A DNA stretch of 64,000 nt. It comes from Pelagibacterium xiamenense (GTDB taxonomy: Bacteria; Pseudomonadota; Alphaproteobacteria; Rhizobiales; Devosiaceae). The notes beneath the pieces are model-generated. The model worked only from the letters and a program-made list of their open reading frames with translations, ran no database searches and was not told the origin of the DNA. The stretch lies in NCBI RefSeq assembly GCF_021166475.1, contig NZ_JAJOYS010000001.1, positions 1,302,001-1,366,000 of the forward strand. The letters run 5' to 3'. How positions within the stretch are numbered: position 1 is the first letter of the stretch; each line of letters opens with the position of its first letter. A program made the position numbers and the translations under genes. Shown one piece after another: positions 1 to 8,111 of this stretch.

Positions 1-105
1 GGCATGCGCATCCGGGACGTCGTCGAAGGACCCGACGGCGCACTCTATCTCCTCACCGACGCCGCGAACGGCAAGGTCCTCCGCATTTCCCCTGCAGAGG
101 GGTAG
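1..105 (+). CDS. PQQ-dependent sugar dehydrogenase family protein, C-terminal end (partial)
   Basis: The window opens inside a gene read in frame 1 to a TAG at 103-105. The 34 visible residues include the pattern [17 protein letters not shown] and a final GKVLRI. This is the typical last blade of soluble aldose sugar dehydrogenases and related six-bladed beta-propeller PQQ enzymes (Asd/YliI family). Such proteins are periplasmic and oxidise aldoses, passing electrons to an external acceptor. The catalytic residues lie outside the window, so the substrate cannot be judged. The call rests on a short C-terminal signature. Confidence 0.6.
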   Translation, partial: GMRIRDVVEGPDGALYLLTDAANGKVLRISPAEG

Positions 106-233
106 TCCGGGGGGCTTGGACAAGGGCGCGCCATCGCGTTACAAGCCCGCTCGACCTTGCCCGGTACCGCTCCGGCCAATAAGCTCGGCCGGCGGCGTTC
201 CGCCTGCCACAAAGAACGAAGGAAACGCGCCCC

Positions 234-1784
234 GTGCCCGCAAAACTCGCGTCCAAGCCGCTTCTCGAAGTCCGCAACGCGACTGTTTCCGACATCCCCG
301 ACATCATCAAATTGGCCGCCCGCGTCTATCCCGACGAGGGGCCGTATCTCCCCGGCACCATCCGCGGCCAGATCAACGCCTTCCCCGAAGGCCAGTTCGT
401 CGCCATTTACGACGGTGAGATCGTCGGCTATGCCGCCACGCTCCGGCTCGCCGAGCGCCAGATCTTCCGCCAGCACACCTGGGAAAACATTACCGGCGCG
501 GGTTACGCGAGCCTTCACAACGCCAAGGGCGAATGGCTTTACGGTGTCGAGGTCTGCGTCGATCCCGGCCGCCGCCGCGCACGGATCGGCAAGCGGCTCT
601 ACGAGGCCCGCCAGCGACTGTGCGACGAACTCTGGCTCAAGGGTATCGCCTTCGGCGGCCGGCTGCCCGGCTACCGGCGCAACAAGAAGGATTACCCGCG
701 CATCAAGGACTATTTCGAGGCCGTGCGGGACCGCGAGGTACGCGATCCGGTCGCGAGCTTCCAGATGAAGCTCGGCTTTGAGGCCGAAATGCTCCTGCGC
801 AACTATCACCCCGAGGACGCCGCGTCGGGTGGACACGCAGCGCTTATGGTCTGGCGCAACCCGCGCTACGATCCCGAGGATGAGCAGCGGCCCGCCCATA
901 TGCGGTCCAAGGAAACCGTGCGCGTTACGACCGTGCAGCTCGAAGCGCGGCGGTTCCCGAACGCCGAGGCCTTCTTCGAGCACATGCAGTATTTCGTAGA
1001 GGTCGCCGCCGATTACGGCTCGGATTTCATCGCCTTCCCCGAACTCCTGACCCTCATGCTCCTCTCGAGCGAGCCCGAGCGTCCGCCGCACGAGGCGGTC
1101 AAGCGCCTGACCGAATACACCCCCGAATTCGTCGAGCGCATGCAGAAGATGGCGCTTGCCTGGAACATCAACATCATCGGCGGCTCGCACCCCACCATCA
1201 CCGACGATGGCGACATTCAGAACGTCTGCTACGTCTTTCTGCGCGACGGCACCATCCACGCCCAGGAAAAGATGCACCCGACCCCCGACGAGCGGGATTA
1301 CTGGGGCATCGTCGGCGGCGATACGGTCGACGTCATCGATACCGATTGCGGCCCCATCGGTGTGATGATCTGCTACGACGCCGAATTCCCCGAAGTCGCC
1401 CGGCGCCTTGCCGACCAGGGCGCGCGGATCATGTTCGTGCCCTATTGCACCGACACCCGTCAGGGGCACCTGCGCGTCCGCTATTGCTGTCAGGCGCGCA
1501 CCATCGAAAACCAGTGCTACGTCGTCACCTCCGGGATCACCGGCAACCTCGCCAATGTCGATAACCTCGACATCAACTACGCCCACTCGGCCATCCTCAC
1601 CCCCTCGGACATGCCCTTCGCCCGCGACGGCATCGCAGCCGAAGCGAGCGAGAACGTCGAGATGGTCGTTGTGGCCGATCTCAACGTCTCGACTTTGCAG
1701 TGGGCACGCGCGCAGGGCGCCGTGCGCAACCTGCGCGACCGGCGCTTCGATCTTTATCGGGTGCGCTGGAAAGACGGCGGGTAG
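234..1784 (+). CDS. GNAT acetyltransferase / carbon-nitrogen hydrolase fusion protein
   Basis: A 516-residue two-domain protein starting at GTG 234, with a GAAGGAAA ribosome site about 8 bases upstream. Residues about 10-210 form a GNAT acetyltransferase domain, with the acetyl-CoA loop region around 107-125 (VEVCVDPGRRRARIGKRL). Residues about 228-510 form a nitrilase-superfamily hydrolase. Its Glu-Lys-Cys triad is visible as E270 (AFPELL), K346 (QEKMHPT) and C380 (MICYDAEFPE). The family cleaves C-N bonds of amides or nitriles, and fusions of this kind are known in many bacteria without a settled substrate. No signal peptide, so probably cytoplasmic. It stands alone, with a 20-bp gap to the convergent SRPBCC gene. 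Confidence 0.9.
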   Translation: MPAKLASKPLLEVRNATVSDIPDIIKLAARVYPDEGPYLPGTIRGQINAFPEGQFVAIYDGEIVGYAATLRLAERQIFRQHTWENITGAGYASLHNAKGEWLYGVEVCVDPGRRRARIGKRLYEARQRLCDELWLKGIAFGGRLPGYRRNKKDYPRIKDYFEAVRDREVRDPVASFQMKLGFEAEMLLRNYHPEDAASGGHAALMVWRNPRYDPEDEQRPAHMRSKETVRVTTVQLEARRFPNAEAFFEHMQYFVEVAADYGSDFIAFPELLTLMLLSSEPERPPHEAVKRLTEYTPEFVERMQKMALAWNINIIGGSHPTITDDGDIQNVCYVFLRDGTIHAQEKMHPTPDERDYWGIVGGDTVDVIDTDCGPIGVMICYDAEFPEVARRLADQGARIMFVPYCTDTRQGHLRVRYCCQARTIENQCYVVTSGITGNLANVDNLDINYAHSAILTPSDMPFARDGIAAEASENVEMVVVADLNVSTLQWARAQGAVRNLRDRRFDLYRVRWKDGG

Positions 1785-1805
1785 GTTATCTCCGGCGGGA
1801 TTGCG

Positions 1806-2288
1806 TCACTGGGCTGTCGCCCCCTCCGCGTCAGCCCCGGTAAACTCCCGCTCGAGATTGCGCAGCGCGGCGGTAAGACCGTTGCGGTTGCCGCGGACCA
1901 TGTCCTCGCCGGCAAAGGATGCAACCTGCGCGGTCACATCGAGCCGGGTTGCCGCGCCTTGCGCGGTGAGCTCGAAACTGATGAGCGAGGCCGAAAGCTG
2001 GCCTTCAGTTCCTGAGACCATCTCGCTGAAGACGATGTGACGGTCCTGGGCGATGGCCAGATAGCGGGTCTCGACGCGGAACATCAGGTTGCCTCGCGGC
2101 CCGCATCTGCTGATTTCCAATCCGCCGACGCGGAAATCGGCATTCTCGAATTCCAGCGCCTCGTCGTTTGGCGCGCCCCAACGCATCCGGGCTTCGGTGT
2201 CCGAAAGCGCATGGAAAAGGCGTGCCGGCGCAACCGGGTATGTACGGTCGAGCGTGATGGTCGCGTGGGCGATGGCATTGCTGGTCAT
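1806..2288 (-). CDS. SRPBCC (AHSA1-like) domain protein, first copy
   Basis: A 160-residue START/SRPBCC-fold protein of the AHSA1-like kind found beside ArsR regulators. Visible signatures are an N-terminal ITLDRTYPVAPARLFHAL helix-grip start and a central ISFELTAQGAATRLDVT strand pair. The fold makes a hydrophobic pocket, and the ligand is unknown for most members. Its start codon overlaps the stop of the upstream ArsR gene (2285-2288), so the two are translationally coupled. The protein is probably cytoplasmic and controlled by that regulator. A second, separate ArsR/SRPBCC pair lies 1.3 kb away. Confidence 0.85.
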   Translation of the reverse strand: MTSNAIAHATITLDRTYPVAPARLFHALSDTEARMRWGAPNDEALEFENADFRVGGLEISRCGPRGNLMFRVETRYLAIAQDRHIVFSEMVSGTEGQLSASLISFELTAQGAATRLDVTAQVASFAGEDMVRGNRNGLTAALRNLEREFTGADAEGATAQ

Positions 2289-2641
2289 TGTTGTCCTCCG
2301 GTTTCATTTTCGGCAAGGAAGTCGCCCAGTCGGTCTAGCCGCTGGCTCCAGAGCGTGCGGCGCTCGTTGATCCAATCCTCGGCCCGCCCGAGCGCGTCGG
2401 GCTCGATCTGGCACGTGCGGACGCGGCCCACCTTCTTTGTTGTGACGAGCCCGGACTCTTCGAGCACCGCAAGGTGTTGCATCACCGCGGGCAGGGACAT
2501 GGGCAACGGCTTGGCCAGTTCGGAGACCGACGCCGGTCCGTCCGTGAGCCGTTCGAGCATTTGGCGCCGCACCGGGTCGGCTAATGCGTGAAATGTCTGA
2601 TCGAGTAGGTCTAAATTGTTAAGCATATGCTTAACTATCAT
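2285..2641 (-). CDS. ArsR-family transcriptional regulator, first copy
   Basis: A 118-residue winged-helix protein. Residues about 14-80 carry the ArsR fold, with the recognition region VSELAKPLPMSLPAVMQHL followed by LEESGLVTTKKVGRVRTC. No metal-binding Cys pair typical of ArsR/SmtB sensors is seen; this matches the non-metal ArsR subgroup paired with SRPBCC proteins. The start may be ATG 2641 or ATG 2626. Both sit in or beside an 18-bp perfect palindrome (2618-2635), so an autorepressor bound there would also cover the translation start. Four-base overlap with the SRPBCC gene downstream. Confidence 0.88.
   Translation of the reverse strand: MIVKHMLNNLDLLDQTFHALADPVRRQMLERLTDGPASVSELAKPLPMSLPAVMQHLAVLEESGLVTTKKVGRVRTCQIEPDALGRAEDWINERRTLWSQRLDRLGDFLAENETGGQQ
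2618..2635. promoter_or_regulatory. Perfect 18-bp palindrome at ArsR start, candidate operator
   Basis: GTTAAGCATATGCTTAAC is its own reverse complement. It spans codons 3-8 of the longer arsR reading frame and includes the alternative ATG at 2626. An AT-rich perfect palindrome at the start of an ArsR-SRPBCC unit is a plausible autoregulatory operator. The role is inferred from position only. Confidence 0.5.
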
Positions 2642-2715
2642 CCCATCGACCGACGGTCAAGCCAAAGGCAGCGGTGGACGGGATGGCGAGCGCATCCGCG
2701 AAGCGGGGTGTGCAT

Positions 2716-2741
2716 GAGGAAACGCCGCGCGGCGTTTCCTC
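2716..2741. terminator. 26-bp perfect palindrome, candidate bidirectional terminator
   Basis: The sequence is self-complementary over 26 bp (arm GAGGAAACGCCGC). It lies in the 130-bp gap between the GFA gene (ending at 2772) and the first ArsR gene (starting at 2641), both read leftwards. There is no clean T tract on either side, so termination efficiency is uncertain. It may instead be an intergenic stem-loop that separates the two units. Confidence 0.45.
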
Positions 2742-2771
2742 TTGAAGGTGCTTGGGAAAGAGGGACCGGCC

Positions 2772-3173
2772 TCAGAGGTGGCCGGTATAAGCGGGAACCC
2801 GTTCCCATGTGTCGTGCTGCCCGTCCTCGTATACGACCGGCACGTCATCGAGCGCTTGGGGTGAGACATCGTCAAGACAGGCGACATTGACCGCGATCAT
2901 GGGGCCGCCGAGTTCGGCCATCGTAAAGCTGCCGAACGGCTTGACCCCGCACCGGGTGCAGAACCGGTGATGAATGATGTGGCCCCCAAATGTGTAGTCG
3001 GCCAGCATGTCCGCGCCCGTTTCGAGCGTGAAATCGCCTGCCGGAATGACAGCCTTCCAGAACCGCGATTTCCGGCAGCTCGAGCAATTGCACCGGCTCG
3101 TCTCCCTGGTGAGATCGATCCGGGCGCTGAAGGTCACAGCGCCGCAATGGCAGCTTCCGCGATGGACCGTCAT
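2772..3173 (-). CDS. GFA family (CENP-V/GFA domain) zinc-binding protein
   Basis: A 133-residue protein with the full cysteine set of the GFA fold: C8-x-C10, C28-x-C30-x2-C33 and C72-x2-C75 (RFCTRCGVKPF). The family includes the glutathione-dependent formaldehyde-activating enzyme, but most single-domain relatives have no proven reaction, and nothing here selects glutathione or formaldehyde. Probably cytoplasmic. Its ATG shares bases with the TAA of the upstream SRPBCC gene (3173), so it is the last gene of an ArsR-SRPBCC-GFA unit and probably co-regulated with it. Confidence 0.88.
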   Translation of the reverse strand: MTVHRGSCHCGAVTFSARIDLTRETSRCNCSSCRKSRFWKAVIPAGDFTLETGADMLADYTFGGHIIHHRFCTRCGVKPFGSFTMAELGGPMIAVNVACLDDVSPQALDDVPVVYEDGQHDTWERVPAYTGHL

Positions 3174-3634
3174 TATGCGGCCCCGCCAATGAAAGTCTCC
3201 AGACGCTCGAACGCTTCGCTCCAGCCCTCGGCGTGGCTCTCGCGGCTTCCCGCGTCGCTGAACGGCGCCTGGTGAAACGTCATGCGCGTCTTGCCGCCGG
3301 TATCCTCGAACGTGAGGGTGATGATTGTATCGAGTGCATCCGCCTCGTCCCAGCGGAACGTCATGACGATACGCTCCGGCTCGACGAGTTCGCGGTAGGT
3401 GCCCGTGTGCCAGTAGCTCTCCCCCGTCTGGCGGTTCTTGAGGCAGCCACGATAGCTCCCGCCAACTCTGGCCTCCCCATCGAACGAGACGGCAGGGGCC
3501 TCATGGGGGCCGAACCAGCGCACCACACGGGCAGGGTCGGTCCAGGCGCTGAAGACGAGTTCGCGCGGAGCATCGAACTCGCGCACGATTGTGAGGGTTT
3601 GGGCGTCCGTTTCAGCATTAGCTGCGAGGGCCAT
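3173..3634 (-). CDS. SRPBCC (AHSA1-like) domain protein, second copy
   Basis: A 153-residue SRPBCC protein with family signatures TIVREFDAPRELVFSAWTDPARVVRWFGP and a C-terminal GWSEAFERLETFI helix. I chose ATG 3634 because AAGGAG lies about 6 bases upstream; an earlier in-frame ATG at 3670 would sit deep inside the ArsR gene without a ribosome site. The chosen start overlaps the ArsR end by 17 bp. Typical members bind small hydrophobic ligands; the ligand here is unknown. It differs clearly from the copy at 1806-2288, so this is not a simple recent duplication. Confidence 0.88.
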   Translation of the reverse strand: MALAANAETDAQTLTIVREFDAPRELVFSAWTDPARVVRWFGPHEAPAVSFDGEARVGGSYRGCLKNRQTGESYWHTGTYRELVEPERIVMTFRWDEADALDTIITLTFEDTGGKTRMTFHQAPFSDAGSRESHAEGWSEAFERLETFIGGAA

Positions 3635-3965
3635 CGGGATCTCCTTTTTGAATATCGTCGAGGTAGTCATCGAGCCGATCGAAGCTTCCGTCCCAGAATT
3701 TGCGATACGCTTCGAGCCATTCGGCTACGCCGCGCAGCGGCGCGCCCTCGAGCCTGCAAGGCCGCCATTGCGCGGTTCGGCTGCGTGAAATCAACCCGGC
3801 CTTCTCCAGCACCTTGAGATGTTTTGAGACCGCCGGAAGCGTCATCTCGAACGGCTCCGCAAGGGCGTTCACGCTCGCCTCGCCCCGGCTCAACCGGGCG
3901 AGAATTGCGCGGCGCGTGGGGTCGGCGAGCGCCGAAAACACCTGGCTCAAGGGATCATGCGTCAT
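3618..3965 (-). CDS. ArsR-family transcriptional regulator, second copy
   Basis: A 115-residue winged-helix regulator. It opens with FSALADPTRRAILARLSRGEASV, and its recognition helix region is FEMTLPAVSKHLKVLEKAGLI. No metal-site cysteines. It heads a three-gene unit with SRPBCC and GFA genes. An imperfect inverted repeat (AACC-TAGT-GGTT, 3991-4002) lies about 25 bp upstream in an AT-rich patch and may be its operator. Homologous systems use this ArsR type as an autorepressor of the SRPBCC partner. Confidence 0.9.
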   Translation of the reverse strand: MTHDPLSQVFSALADPTRRAILARLSRGEASVNALAEPFEMTLPAVSKHLKVLEKAGLISRSRTAQWRPCRLEGAPLRGVAEWLEAYRKFWDGSFDRLDDYLDDIQKGDPDGPRS

Positions 3966-3987
3966 TTCTTATTATACCAGTGAGATA

Positions 3988-4006
3988 ACTAACCTAGTGG
4001 TTTAAT
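3988..4006. promoter_or_regulatory. Imperfect inverted repeat upstream of second ArsR, candidate operator
   Basis: AACC and GGTT arms flank TAGT within the sequence ACTAACCTAGTGGTTTAAT. The element lies just upstream of the ArsR start at 3965 in otherwise GC-rich DNA. Only short arms match, so this is a weak candidate. The remaining sequence up to 4141 shows no gene. Confidence 0.3.
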
Positions 4007-4141
4007 ACAGAAGACGGGTTCATGAGTCAAGCGAAGCTGCAAGCGCCGCGATGAATCAATTTGTCAGTGCAAAATCAATAGATTGCGGGGTTTTTCGGAT
4101 TCAGGCGCGCAGGCACCTGAATCACAATGAGAGGTCGCCCA

Positions 4142-5416
4142 CTAGGGATAAACGAACCGCCCTGAACGGCCGCGGGCTTCCAGCTTGTCGATATGAAGCC
4201 GGATGTGGGTCGCTTCGGCGGTCGTCGTCGCCCGCGCCATCGCCTTGTCGAAGGCTTCACGCGCTTCCTTGTCGCGCTTGAGCTCCATCAGCAGCCCGCC
4301 ACGCAGGCCGTGGAAATAGAAATAGCCCGAAAGCGCCTCTTCGAGCGGATCGATGAGATCGAGCGCAGCCTGCGGACCTTTGACTTTCGAAAGCGCGACC
4401 GCCCGGTTGAGTGTGACCACCGGCGAGGGCTGCATCCGCTCGAGCGCGCGGTAAAGCAGTTCGATCTGCACCCAGTCGGTATCGGCCGCGCGCTTGGCTT
4501 CCGCGTGGAGCGCCGCAATGGCGGCCTGGATCTGGAAGGGCCCGGGCCGTCCATGACGCATCGCTTTTTCGACGAGGCTGAGCCCCTCGGTGATCATCGT
4601 GCGATCCCAGAGGTCCCGGTCCTGGTCCTCCATCAATATGATGTGCCCGTCCGCATCGAACCGGGCGCTTTCGCGCGAGCCCTGCAAGAGCATGAGCGCG
4701 AGCAGGCCCATGAGTTCGGGTTCTGCCGGGAAGAGCCCCAGCAACAGCCGCCCCAGCCGAATGGCTTCCTCGCAGAACGGCTTGGCGTTCTCACCCCGCT
4801 CGCTGGCCGAGGAATACCCCTCGTTGAAAACGAGATAGACCATCGCCGCGACCGCCCCCAGCCGCTCGGCGCGCTCTGTGGCATCGGGCGTATCGAAGGC
4901 GACGCCAGCCTTGGCGATGCGCCCTTTGGCGCGGGTGATGCGCTGCTCCATCGCCGCTTCGGAGACAAGAAACGCGCGCGCGATCTGCTTGACCGAAAGC
5001 CCCGAAACCACCCGCAGCGCCAGCGCGATCTGGCCCGTGGCGGGAAGCTCGGGATGGCAGCAGACGAACAGGAGCCGCAGGATATCGTCGCGATAGTGCG
5101 ATTCGTCCAACCGGTCCGCGATCGCGCTTTCCGCGTCTTCAGTGTCCGAAAGCACGGCCTCGTCGGGCAGGGCAGTATGCCGCGCGCGCTTGCGCAAGAC
5201 ATCGATGCCGGTATTGCGCCCCACGAAAATCAGCCACGCTGCCGCATCGCGCGGGGGGCCATTCTTGGGCCACGCCGTCAGCGCCCTGAGCGAGGCCTCC
5301 TGAAAGGCCTCCTCGGCAAGATCGAGATCGCGGAAATACCGGTAGAGCGCGGCGACGGCCTTCGCCCGCGCGCCGTTGATTGCGATCCCGATCCAGCCTG
5401 TGTCGTCCTGGTTCAT
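4142..5416 (-). CDS. ECF sigma factor with C-terminal DUF6596/TPR-like domain (ECF42-type)
   Basis: A 424-residue extracytoplasmic-function sigma factor. Residues about 10-75 hold region 2 (YRYFRDLDLAEEAFQEASLRALTAWP) and about 110-165 region 4, with the helix-turn-helix SGLSVKQIARAFLVSEAAMEQRI. A long helical extension (about 185-415, including LVFNEGY and ALERMQPSPVVTLNRAVA) is the hallmark of the ECF42-type group, where it replaces an anti-sigma factor as the control element. Its start overlaps the stop of the YciI-like gene by four bases, the standard partner arrangement. Target genes are unknown; own-promoter control is usual in the group. Confidence 0.92.
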   Translation of the reverse strand: MNQDDTGWIGIAINGARAKAVAALYRYFRDLDLAEEAFQEASLRALTAWPKNGPPRDAAAWLIFVGRNTGIDVLRKRARHTALPDEAVLSDTEDAESAIADRLDESHYRDDILRLLFVCCHPELPATGQIALALRVVSGLSVKQIARAFLVSEAAMEQRITRAKGRIAKAGVAFDTPDATERAERLGAVAAMVYLVFNEGYSSASERGENAKPFCEEAIRLGRLLLGLFPAEPELMGLLALMLLQGSRESARFDADGHIILMEDQDRDLWDRTMITEGLSLVEKAMRHGRPGPFQIQAAIAALHAEAKRAADTDWVQIELLYRALERMQPSPVVTLNRAVALSKVKGPQAALDLIDPLEEALSGYFYFHGLRGGLLMELKRDKEAREAFDKAMARATTTAEATHIRLHIDKLEARGRSGRFVYP

Positions 5417-5787
5417 CCGGCTAAGGCTCCTGGCGCGTAAAAGGACACCGGCCGGATTTCATAGGCGCCGGTCCCCGGATTGGCTTCGGCCAGCTCCCGC
5501 ACGAAGCCGACCACCTCCTCGAGGCTCTCGCCCTCCACGACATAAAAGCCCAGGAACTGTTCCTTGGTTTCGGCAAAGGGGCCGTCGAGGACCAGCGGCT
5601 CGCCGGCCGTCTTGCGCAGTGTGGTTGCGGATGTCGTCGGCAGGAGCCGTGCGACGGGGCCGAGCGTACCCTTGTCGATGAGCGGCTTCTGAACGGCCAG
5701 CAGGTCCCCCATGACCTTCTTGTCCTCTTCCTCGGTCCATGTGCCGACAACGGTTTCATCGTTGTAGCAAAGGATGGCGTAAAGCAT
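5413..5787 (-). CDS. YciI-like (DGPF domain) protein, sigma factor partner
   Basis: A 124-residue YCII-related protein starting MLYAILCYNDE. The DGPF motif is visible as VLDGPFAETKEQFLGFYVVE. I chose ATG 5787, with GAAGGGA about 7 bases upstream, over a longer frame that has no ribosome site. The fold is a ferredoxin-like dimer related to muconolactone isomerase. In sigma-factor operons its role is unproven, though it is nearly always co-transcribed with ECF41/ECF42-type sigma genes, as here (ATGA overlap at 5413-5416). Confidence 0.9.
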   Translation of the reverse strand: MLYAILCYNDETVVGTWTEEEDKKVMGDLLAVQKPLIDKGTLGPVARLLPTTSATTLRKTAGEPLVLDGPFAETKEQFLGFYVVEGESLEEVVGFVRELAEANPGTGAYEIRPVSFYAPGALAG

Positions 5788-5984
5788 GTGCGGTCCCTTC
5801 TTGCTTCGAGGACGTTCGGCCATCGCCGTGTCCCGACATGGCGAACGAAAAGATTTCGCGCCCTCGGCGCGCGGGCTCACTGTGACGCCAAAACCGGATC
5901 GGGACCAGAGGGTTGAAAACACGCAACCAAATGCGCACTTCGAACGTTGGAATAGCGGTTAGCTATGTGCGTAAGGGGTGCGCA

Positions 5985-6239
5985 ATGTCGATCACACGCA
6001 GCGAAATGGAAACGATCCTCGGGCCGGTCGACGACCAGATGGCCACCGAAATTCTCTCCGTCGGTGCGTCGGCCCAAGAGCTCGCGCGGGCACTTTTCTG
6101 GGTGAACGCCGACGAGGCGTTCGTCAACGACGGCGCGCACATGCCCACCGGCAAAGTTGCCGAACTGATCGAGATCCTCGAAAGCGCTGAGTTCGAAGAC
6201 GAATACGGTCCCGGTCCCGCAACGGTTCCCGAGCCATGA
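5985..6239 (+). CDS. Small conserved hypothetical protein
   Basis: An 84-residue acidic protein starting MSITRSEMETILGP at ATG 5985, with AAGGGGTG upstream. Longer in-frame starts (from 5913) lack a ribosome site. It has no signal peptide or membrane segment and is probably all helical: VDDQMATEILSVGASAQELARALFWVNADEAFVND. I do not recognise a named domain. The stop overlaps a possible ATG of the downstream fatty acid cyclopropanation gene, so co-transcription with it is likely. Confidence 0.65.
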   Translation: MSITRSEMETILGPVDDQMATEILSVGASAQELARALFWVNADEAFVNDGAHMPTGKVAELIEILESAEFEDEYGPGPATVPEP

Positions 6240-6340
6240 GGACCATGCCCAATCACGGGTCTGGACAAGTTGGGGAAAATCAACTTGAAATAGGCATGGA
6301 ACGCGCGACCGCGCGGGGGCAATTCTTAAAACATTTTTCC

Positions 6341-7456
6341 ATGTCATCCAGATTCAAAAGCTTCATCACCGACTTGCTTCGGCAGGCCGACATTACCATC
6401 GGCGGCGACAGACCCTGGGACATTCAGGTGCATGACGAGCGCCTTTATTCGCGCGTCATGACGCAAGGCTCCCTCGGGTTGGGCGAAGCCTATATGGACG
6501 GCTGGTGGGATTGCGAGTCGGTCGACCAGTTCCTCTACCGCGTCCTGACGTCCGATCTGCCGTCCAAGGTCAAGATCGACCCCGGCCTGGCGCTGCTGAC
6601 GCTCAAGGCGATCATATTCAACCCCCAGCGTGCCCGTGCGCGCGAGGTCGGCGAAAAGCACTACGACATCGGCAACGACCTCTATGCCCGCATGCTCGAT
6701 CCGCGCATGATCTATTCGTGCGGCTACTGGCGCGAAGCGGACAATCTCGCCGACGCGCAGGAAGCCAAGCTCGACCTCATCTGCCGCAAGATCGGGCTCA
6801 AGGAGGGCCAGACCGTGCTCGATATCGGCTCGGGCTGGGGCGGCTTCCTCAAATTCGCCGCCGAGCGCTACGGCGTCAAAGGCATCGGCATTACTGTCTC
6901 CAAGGAGCAGGCGCGCTACGCCAACGACACCCGCGGCAACCTGCCGATTGAAACCCGGCTCATGGACTACATGGACCTCGATGGACAGTTCGACCGCATC
7001 GTATCGATCGGCATGTTCGAGCATGTGGGCTACAAGAACTACGCGCCCTATTTCGCCAAGGTGCGCGATCTTCTGACCGATGACGGGCTTTTCCTCCTGC
7101 ACACCATCGGCGGCACGCTCTCGCGCCGTTCGGGCGATCCCTGGATCGAGAAATACGTCTTCCCCAACGGCATGCTGCCCTCGCCCAAGCAGGTGACGAC
7201 GGCCGTCGAGGGCAAGCTCGTCATGGAAGACTGGCACAATTTCGGGCCCGACTACGACAAGACCCTGATGGCCTGGCTTTCCAATTTCGACAAGGCCTGG
7301 CCCGAGCTTCGGGACGCCTACGGGGATCGCTTCGGGCGCATGTGGCGCTACTACCTGCAGTGCTGCGCGGCCATCTTCCGGGCGCGCTGGATTCACCTCT
7401 GGCAGGTCGTCTATTCCAAGGACGGCATCAAGGGCGGCTACGACAGTATCCGCTAA
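6341..7456 (+). CDS. cfa: Cyclopropane-fatty-acyl-phospholipid synthase
   Basis: This enzyme transfers a methylene group from S-adenosylmethionine to cis-unsaturated phospholipid acyl chains at the membrane, giving cyclopropane fatty acids. The N-terminal lipid-binding part shows TQGSLGLGEAYMDGWWDC, and the SAM-binding motif I is VLDIGSGWGGFLKFAAERY near residue 160. Downstream are SIGMFEHVGYKNY and the C-terminal YYLQCCAAIFRARWIHLWQVVYSK, all family hallmarks. From ATG 6341 it is 371 residues, close to the 382 of E. coli Cfa. In-frame starts at 6236 and 6296 exist, but no candidate has a good ribosome site, so the start is uncertain. Confidence 0.93.
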   Translation: MSSRFKSFITDLLRQADITIGGDRPWDIQVHDERLYSRVMTQGSLGLGEAYMDGWWDCESVDQFLYRVLTSDLPSKVKIDPGLALLTLKAIIFNPQRARAREVGEKHYDIGNDLYARMLDPRMIYSCGYWREADNLADAQEAKLDLICRKIGLKEGQTVLDIGSGWGGFLKFAAERYGVKGIGITVSKEQARYANDTRGNLPIETRLMDYMDLDGQFDRIVSIGMFEHVGYKNYAPYFAKVRDLLTDDGLFLLHTIGGTLSRRSGDPWIEKYVFPNGMLPSPKQVTTAVEGKLVMEDWHNFGPDYDKTLMAWLSNFDKAWPELRDAYGDRFGRMWRYYLQCCAAIFRARWIHLWQVVYSKDGIKGGYDSIR

Positions 7457-7459
7457 GGC

Positions 7460-8074
7460 TCATCCCGCCGCCGGCGCCGCCAGCGCGTCCCACGCCGCCA
7501 TCGCCCCGTCGACGACGGCGTTGAGCGCGGCGCACGACGCTCCGTCGACGGCCTGAACCGAGAGGCCCTGGCTGACGGTCGTATAAAACTGCGCCATCTT
7601 CGCCGCGTCCGCACCGGCGGGCACGTCGCCCTCCGCGATGCCCCGCTCGATCCGGAGCCGCATGTGTTCTTCCCCCGACCGGCGGGTTTCCGAAAGGAAG
7701 GCGCGAATCTCTTCGTTCTCGGCTGTCCCCAACAGCGAAGCCATGACGATCATGCACCCGCGCGGCGTATCGGCCCCGGTGCAGGACTGCGCGTTGTAGC
7801 GCAGCACCGCCTCGATTGAGGCGCGCGCCGTCGGTTCGGACGCCAGCGCCGCTTCGATCGGCGCACCGACGGTGCTGTCGTAAAGCCCGATCGCCTCGCG
7901 GAACAGCGCCTCTTTAGACCCGAAGGCTGCATAAAGGCTGGGCCTGTTGATGCCCATCGCCTCTGTCAGATCCCCCAGCGAGGCCCCCTCATAGCCATAG
8001 CGCCAGAATAATATCATCGCGCTGCGAAGCGCTTTTTCCCTGTCAAAGCTTCTCGGACGGCCGCGGTCTACCAT
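7460..8074 (-). CDS. TetR/AcrR-family repressor of the adjacent SDR gene
   Basis: A 204-residue regulator with the N-terminal TetR helix-turn-helix at about 10-55 (ALRSAMILFWRYGYEGASLGDLTEAMGINRPSLYAAFGSKEALF) and a ligand-binding C-terminal half. It is divergent from the SDR gene at 8176. The shared 100-bp gap contains two related inverted repeats (8088-8103 and 8144-8159), one next to its own start and one over the SDR transcription start region. This is the usual layout for a repressor controlling itself and an oxidoreductase. The inducer is unknown. Confidence 0.9.
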   Translation of the reverse strand: MVDRGRPRSFDREKALRSAMILFWRYGYEGASLGDLTEAMGINRPSLYAAFGSKEALFREAIGLYDSTVGAPIEAALASEPTARASIEAVLRYNAQSCTGADTPRGCMIVMASLLGTAENEEIRAFLSETRRSGEEHMRLRIERGIAEGDVPAGADAAKMAQFYTTVSQGLSVQAVDGASCAALNAVVDGAMAAWDALAAPAAG

Positions 8075-8087
8075 CTACGTTTCCTTT

Positions 8088-8103
8088 TGTACCGGCCAGT
8101 AAA
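8088..8103. promoter_or_regulatory. Imperfect TGTACC-N4 repeat, candidate TetR operator 1
   Basis: TGTACC-GGCC-AGTAAA shares its left half and spacing with the perfect palindrome at 8144-8159. It lies 14 bp upstream of the TetR start. The match between the two sites supports a regulator-specific operator pair. Confidence 0.45.
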
Positions 8104-8111
8104 TAAATCGC

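Noticed and set aside
45-1586. 513-codon minus-strand open frame opposite the GNAT-nitrilase gene
   Set aside because: The plus-strand product has both an acetyltransferase fold and the Glu-Lys-Cys triad; the antisense frame has no recognisable feature.
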